From NCBI GenBank assembly GCA_963837755.1, contig CAWIOP010000001.1, positions 868,001 to 932,000 on the forward strand: DNA of 64,000 nucleotides, in the 5' to 3' direction. Shown piece after piece: positions 59,451 to 64,000 of this stretch (its first letter is position 1; each line of letters starts with the position of its first letter). The position numbers and the translations under genes were made by a program. This DNA comes from JADGHX01 sp963837755. Its GTDB lineage: Bacteria; Pseudomonadota; Gammaproteobacteria; Steroidobacterales; Steroidobacteraceae. The notes beneath the pieces are model-generated. The model saw only the letters and a list, made by a program, of their open reading frames with translations. It made no database searches and was not told the origin of the DNA.

Positions 59451-60763
59451 ATGCCGGCCATGCCTCAAGACACCTCGGGTACTGCTCCCCTCAAGCTCGT
59501 CATCTGCGGTGGCGGTCCCGCCGCGATCATGCTGCTGCAGAGCTTGAAGCAGCGCGCGCGCCAGACCATCGACGTCACCATTCTCGAGCCGCGCTCACGC
59601 CTCGGCGTTGGCGTGGCTTACTCCACGGGTTGCCCCACGCACTTGCTGAACTCGCGTGCGTGCAACATGTCCGTGACGGACGACGCGGACGACTTTGTTC
59701 GCTGGCTGAAGACCGAGCGCCCGCGCCGCGTTTTCAACTGGACCCGTGAAGACTTCGCGGCCCGCTCGTATTTCGCGGATTACCTGCAGACACGGCTCGC
59801 GGACATCCGTACCGCGTCGAATCTGCGCGTTTCCTGGCCGCATTCCAGTGCGGATTCCATCGCCGCGCACGGCCGCGGCTGGGAAGTGATTCCCGCGCAT
59901 GGCGACCCCGTCTTCGCCGACGTGGTGATTCTGGCAACGGGCAACGAGCCGCCGCGCGCGCTCGGCTCGAACCTGCCGCCCCCCGTGCAGCGCCTGATCG
60001 TCGAAGACCCGTGGGATGTCGAGCAGAAAGCCGAGATCCCCACCGACGCTACGGTTCTGCTCGCAGGCACCAGCCTCACCGCCGTGGACATCGTCACGGA
60101 GCTGCTCCACAACGGGCATACCGGCCAGATCATCGCGGTGTCCCGCCGAGGGCTGCTGCCGCGCTCGCATGGCCCCATTGCCGCCGCTTCCTGCGCCACG
60201 TCCGCCCGTTCTGGGACGTACATCGGCATCGCCTTGCGCCGCGCGTGCATGGAAAGATCGAGCGCGCGATCGCCGGCGGCCAACTGAAGATCGTGCGCGG
60301 TCGCATCGACGCCATCGAACAGCAGCCCGCACGTGACGGCCTGCGCGTCAGCATTCGTCATGGCCACGGCACCCGGACCCTCGACGTGGCGCGCGTCGTC
60401 AACTGCACCGGGCCCGAGGCGCACCCGGGCCGCACGTCGAATCCGCTGTTGCAGGGGTTGATCGGCGACAACGTCGGCCACTGCGACTCGCTCGGCCTGG
60501 GGCTGGCGGTGGACTCGGAATCTCGCGTGATCGGCGCCAACGGCGCGGCGCACTCCTCCCTGTTCGCAGTAGGCTCGCTCACCCGCGGCACGCGCTGGGA
60601 AGTGACTGCGATTCCCGAGATTCGCGAGCAGGCGAACGGCGTCATCCGCCGCCTTCTGCACCATCACGCGGGACAGCCGACTTCGGCGTCGCACGCGGAA
60701 GCGGTTACCATCGCGCCATGGGCCGCCGGGTTGCAGTTCCAGAGCACGTCCGTCTCGCGCTAG
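59451..60763 (+). CDS. FAD/NAD(P)-binding protein, one frameshift
   Basis: The N-terminal dinucleotide fold LVICGGGPAAIMLLQSL and the block RLGVGVAYSTG, then LLNSRACNMSV, are characteristic of the FAD/NAD(P)-binding family PF13454-like. A second nucleotide motif is LLAGTSLTAVDIVTEL. A shift near 60185 is followed by FLRHVRPFWDVHRHRLAP and VVNCTGPEAHPG. The substrate is unknown; some relatives are hydroxylases. The gene end overlaps the next gene by 46 bp. Confidence 0.8.
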
Positions 60764-61092
60764 AGGCATTCCTTGGCGAGGGGGTGCGGCACGTCGTCAT
60801 CGTCGAGCGCTCGCTGTTCGCCCGCCTGCATCTTCGAATCAAGGCGACGACGCGGCGCCGGCGCATCTATCTGGTGGATGACGCGGAGAAGTTCTTCGCC
60901 GACCCGAAGCTCATGCTCCACGAGTACTGCCACGTCCTGAAGCAGTGGGAGCCAGGGCACTTGACTGCCGTGCGTTACGTCACCGAGTGCCTGCGACGCG
61001 GCTACTGGGACAACCGCTTCGAGATCGAGGCGCGCGAGTTCGCCACAGACAACCTCTACCGCTTCCGCGCATTGCTCACGCGCGGCATCTAG
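60718..61092 (+). CDS. Small HExxH zincin-like hypothetical protein
   Basis: The 124-residue protein contains HEYCHVLKQW (residues about 67-76), an HExxH zinc-binding motif, followed by conserved-looking RRGYWDNRFEIEAREFA. The last segment supplies a candidate third ligand (Glu in NRFEIEA). It resembles the minimal metallopeptidase-like domains found near DUF4157, but activity is unproven. It overlaps the flavoprotein gene by 46 bp, and its TAG overlaps the convergent permease stop in the tetramer CTAG. Confidence 0.6.
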   Translation: MGRRVAVPEHVRLALEAFLGEGVRHVVIVERSLFARLHLRIKATTRRRRIYLVDDAEKFFADPKLMLHEYCHVLKQWEPGHLTAVRYVTECLRRGYWDNRFEIEAREFATDNLYRFRALLTRGI

Positions 61093-62280
61093 CCGAGTAA
61101 CGCCTCGCGGTGGTACAGCCGCCCCGCCACCGCGGCGAGCGCGAGGCCGAGCCCCAGCGTCACGCCCACGGACAGCGCCACGTGAATCAGCGGCATCGCC
61201 TCGTCCCGCAGCAGGCTCGTGATCAGGAAATGCTGGCCGAGCGACGGTATCGCCATGAGCGCGAGCGTCGGCTGCAGCCCAAGCGCTGCCGCGAACACCA
61301 GCGGCAGCGTCGGCACCAGCAGCACGAGGCCCAGGTAGGTCTGCGCCTCGCGATAGCTGCGCGTGTAGGCCGCAACGATGGTCATGAGCGACGCGCCCAG
61401 CGGCACCAGCGGCAGGGTGACGAGGATGACCTTGAGCGCCGTCAGCGGGCCGAAGTTCACGCTCATGCCGAAACTCTCCAGACCCACGAAGCGCAGCAGA
61501 AAGGCCAGCGCGGTCACGGTGAGCGCCAGCGACAGCGCCATGTAGGCGCAGGTCGCGAGGATCTTGCCGTAGATCAGGTGCTCGCGCCGCACGGGCACCG
61601 TGAGCAGCGGCTCCAGCGAGCCGCGCTCGCGCTCGCCGGCCGTGGCGTCGATGGCGAGGTACATGCCGCCCATCAGCATGCGTCAGCAGAATGAGGTAGC
61701 TCATCGTGCCGAGCGCCAGCACCGAGCGGCTGGCGGGCGTTGAAACATCGACGTCCTGCACGGCGACGGGCGCCAGCACCAGCGGATCGACGCCCGCGCG
61801 CCAGCAGGCGCAGCCGCGCGATGCTGCGAGCTGTACTGCGGCGAGAATGCCTTTCGTACGCTGCACGTCGCGCTCGACGAACCGCTCCGAGGCGTCCGAG
61901 TACAACGCAGCGGCGCCGGGCTGCGCCGAGGTGAACTGCGCGCCGAAGTCTGTCCGGGATCATCAGCACGAGCTTGTGCCGCCGTTCGCTGGACTGCCTT
62001 GCGCGCGTCGGCGTCGTCATACGTGACGCGGCTGCACCGCTGATGCCGTACTCGACGAGCTTGCTGATGCAGGTTCGGCGCGCGCTCGGCGTGCGACACA
62101 GCGAGCTGCAGCGGCTTGTCGTCGCTGCGTGTCGCCGCGCTGGATCATCAGCGCCAGCGGCCCAGCGAACAGCAGCGGCGCCGAACAGCGGCCCGAAGAC
62201 GCAGCGCGGAGAACAGCGTGCGCCGGTCGCGCAGGTTCTCGCGGAACTCCTTGCGCGAAGACGGTGAGGATGGCGCGCAC
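61089..62280 (-). CDS. ABC-2 type (NatB-like) exporter permease, frameshifted
   Basis: The C-terminal 195 residues are intact and contain GGMYLAIDATAGERERGSLE, LLTVPVRREHLIYGKILAT and five hydrophobic segments, the hallmark of ABC-2/NatB permeases. The N-terminal KEFRENLRDRRTLFSALVFG segment is in other frames. GTG at 62280 is the probable start, directly at the end of the ATPase gene. At least six shifts fall between 61680 and 62260. NatAB exports sodium in Bacillus, but the substrate here is unknown. Confidence 0.75.
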
Positions 62281-63019
62281 GACTGCAGCCCCTCGCCGCG
62301 TGCCGATCAGCTGCACGAAGGCATCCTCGAGATCGCTGTGCCCGGTGCGCTCGCGGATCGCGTCCGGCGTGCCCGCGGCGACCACCGCGCCGTGGGCGAT
62401 GACGACGACCTCGTCGCACAGCGCCGCCACCTCCTGCATCACGTGGCTCGAGAACAGCACGCAGTGGCCCTCGTCGCGCAGCTTCAGGAGCAGGTCGCGC
62501 AGGTCGCGCACCGCCATCACGTCCAGGCCGTTGGTGGGCTCATCGAGCAGCACGTTGCGCGGGCGGTGCACCAGCGCGCGGGCCAGCGCGGTCTTCATGC
62601 GCTGGCCCTGCGAGAAGCCCTTCGGCCGCGGCGCGTCGGCGAAGTCCTGCATGTCCAGCAGCTCGATGAGCTCGTCGGCGCGCGCGCTGCGCCGGTCGCG
62701 CGCGCGAGGCCGTGCAGCGCGCCGAAGTAGAGGATGTTCTCGCGCGCGGTAAGATGCGGGATAGAGGCCCGCCGAATGCGGCAGCACGCCGATGCGCCGC
62801 CGCGCTTCGAGCGGGGCGCGCACGACGCTCGTGCCGTCGATGAGCGCATCGCCTGCGTCCGGCGCGAGCACGGTGTAGAGCATGCGCAGCGTGGTGGACT
62901 TGCCGGCGCCGTTCGGGCCGAGCAGGCCGGTGATGCGGCCATCTGCGCGCGCGGAGGCTCACGTCGCGCACCGCCGTGACGGCGCCGAAGCGCTTGGAGA
63001 GATTGCTGGCTTCGATCAC
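62281..63019 (-). CDS. ABC transporter ATP-binding protein (NatA-like), frameshifted
   Basis: The GTG at 63019 opens IEASNLSKRFGAVTAVRDVS. Corrected reading gives Walker A GPNGAGKSTTLRML (near 62910), signature GFSQGQRMKTALARALVH and Walker B NVLLDEPTNGLD, then the H-loop SSHVMQEVAALCDEV. The end LEDAFVQLIGT runs into the permease without a visible stop, so the exact 3' boundary is lost to a frameshift. It forms an exporter with the downstream permease. Confidence 0.8.
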
Positions 63020-63029
63020 GCTCGGCCTC

Positions 63030-64000
63030 TCATGGCGGCGGGCCGGCGAGTGTGGTGAAGAACGGCATGGGTTTCGCGCGTGCTGGTGCACGAGGTGTCG
63101 AGCCCGACCACGGTGCCCAGCGCTCGAGGAAGTCCGCCATCACGCGGTCCATGCAGGGCGCGCCGAGCTGGCCGTGGCCGAGGTCGGCGCAGCACCAGAT
63201 GAAGCTGCGCGTGAAGCCCGCTGCTGCGTTCGCTCGGCGTACGCGGCCGGCGTGACCGGATCGTCGCTGCCGGACAGCAGCAGCACCGGCACGTCGGACT
63301 CGAGCGGCGCGTGCAGGTCCGCATCGATGGGCCCGCGCGGCCAGACATTGCAAACGCTCTGCAGCGCATCGAGCTGCGCGGTGCCCATGAAGGTGCCTGC
63401 AGCTCTGCGCGGTCGATGTTCTCGGGCTTGTAGAACGGCACGTCCTCCGTGCAGACCACGGTGTTGTGCATGCCGTACGCAATCACGTCCCCGAGCTTGC
63501 GAACCGTCAGCAGGAACTGGGCCGCGAGCGGCGCGAAGTCGCCTGCGCGCTGCGCGAGATGCAGCAGCCAGCGGCAGCAGCGCGGCCTGCTCGGAGTTGT
63601 AAGTCGGCGAGCCGCAGCACCACCGCCAGGTGAGGCACGCCGAACTCGACTGAGTGCGGCGCGCCGGTGGTCGGATCGGAAAGGCTGACGGCCACGGGTT
63701 TCGCTTGCGAGCGACGTCGCGCAAGCGCCCGGTACGTCTCCGCCGGATCGCCGAAGCGCTTGTTGCAGGCGGCGTCGCGGGCGCAGCGCGCGAACACGCT
63801 CTGAAGCGCGTTCTCGGCGTCGAGCGCGATGGCGGGGCCGAGGGCCTGCTCGGGCGCGCACCACGCCATCGAGGATCACCGCGCGCGCTCGTTGCGGAAA
63901 GCGCCGCAGGTAGTGCTGCGCGACGCGCGTGCCGTAGGAGCCGCCGTAGAGGTTGATGCGCTCATAGCCGAGCGCCGCGCGCACCCGCTCGAGGTCCTGT
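63030..64000 (-). CDS. Alpha/beta hydrolase (TAP-like), partial at window edge, frameshifted
   Basis: The nucleophile elbow INLYGGSYGTRVAQHYLRRF (G-x-S-x-G) and the end segment (VPVLLLSGSDDPVTPA with the acid, DLGHGQLGAPCMD with the histidine) fit the proline-iminopeptidase/TAP C-terminal family. The 5' portion lies beyond the window. Several shifts occur (63100-63870). The stop at 63030-63032 is 11 bp before the ATPase start, so it probably belongs to the same operon. Export signals cannot be judged. Confidence 0.75.

Overview
The window is high-GC chromosomal DNA from a gammaproteobacterium. Evidence: the contiguous replication-origin block rpmH-rnpA-yidD-yidC-mnmE facing dnaA-dnaN-recF-gyrB, glyQS-plsC, glnA-ntrB-ntrC, the envC/ctpA pair and secB-gpsA. 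An ACE-like M2 dipeptidase, HipA/YjjJ and this gene order suggest a Xanthomonadales/Nevskiales/Steroidobacter-like lineage; that placement is inference. The consensus looks like uncorrected long-read sequence. Essential genes (dnaA, gyrB, glyS, glnA, mnmE, yidC) all carry single-base frameshifts that cannot be biological. Broken reading frames are therefore annotated as full-length genes unless other evidence shows decay.

Region by region. 0-3.4 kb: end of an M2 peptidase, a short-chain dehydrogenase with an internal deletion, and a solitary HipA-type kinase preceded by five 12-bp repeats. 3.4-18.1 kb: a complete assimilatory nitrate island. It holds nirB, a NirD-FAD reductase fusion and nasA on the minus strand, and nasT-nasS, nrtA-nrtB, a double-ATPase nrtC/D and a beta-barrel porin on the plus strand. 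18.1-32.6 kb: a possible toxin-antitoxin pair, a lipoprotein, a GNAT, an OPT transporter, small membrane and SRPBCC proteins, a hybrid kinase plus diguanylate cyclase, DedA, and ctpA/envC separated by a GGDEF-EAL protein. 32.6-37.7 kb: rhodanese, glutaredoxin, secB, gpsA, trmL, pyrD and mscS. 37.7-46.8 kb: ntrC, ntrB, a DUF4124 protein and glnA, then glyQ-glyS-plsC. 46.9-58.0 kb: the origin region with a consensus parS site. 58-64 kb: an orphan type III-like adenine methyltransferase, a flavoprotein, a small HExxH protein, an ABC-2 exporter and a truncated alpha/beta hydrolase.

The genes form a visible nitrogen circuit. Four sigma-54 promoters (nirB, nasT, nrtA, glnA) and five NtrC-type palindromes (TGCAC-N7-GTGCA) can be read directly, and ntrB/ntrC lie in the same window. 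The nrtA and nirB transcripts also start with hairpin leaders ending in terminator-like structures, which fits antitermination by the ANTAR protein NasT under control of the nitrate sensor NasS. The proposed logic is nitrogen limitation (NtrC) AND nitrate (NasS/NasT).

No rRNA, tRNA, CRISPR array, prophage or complete insertion sequence was recognised.
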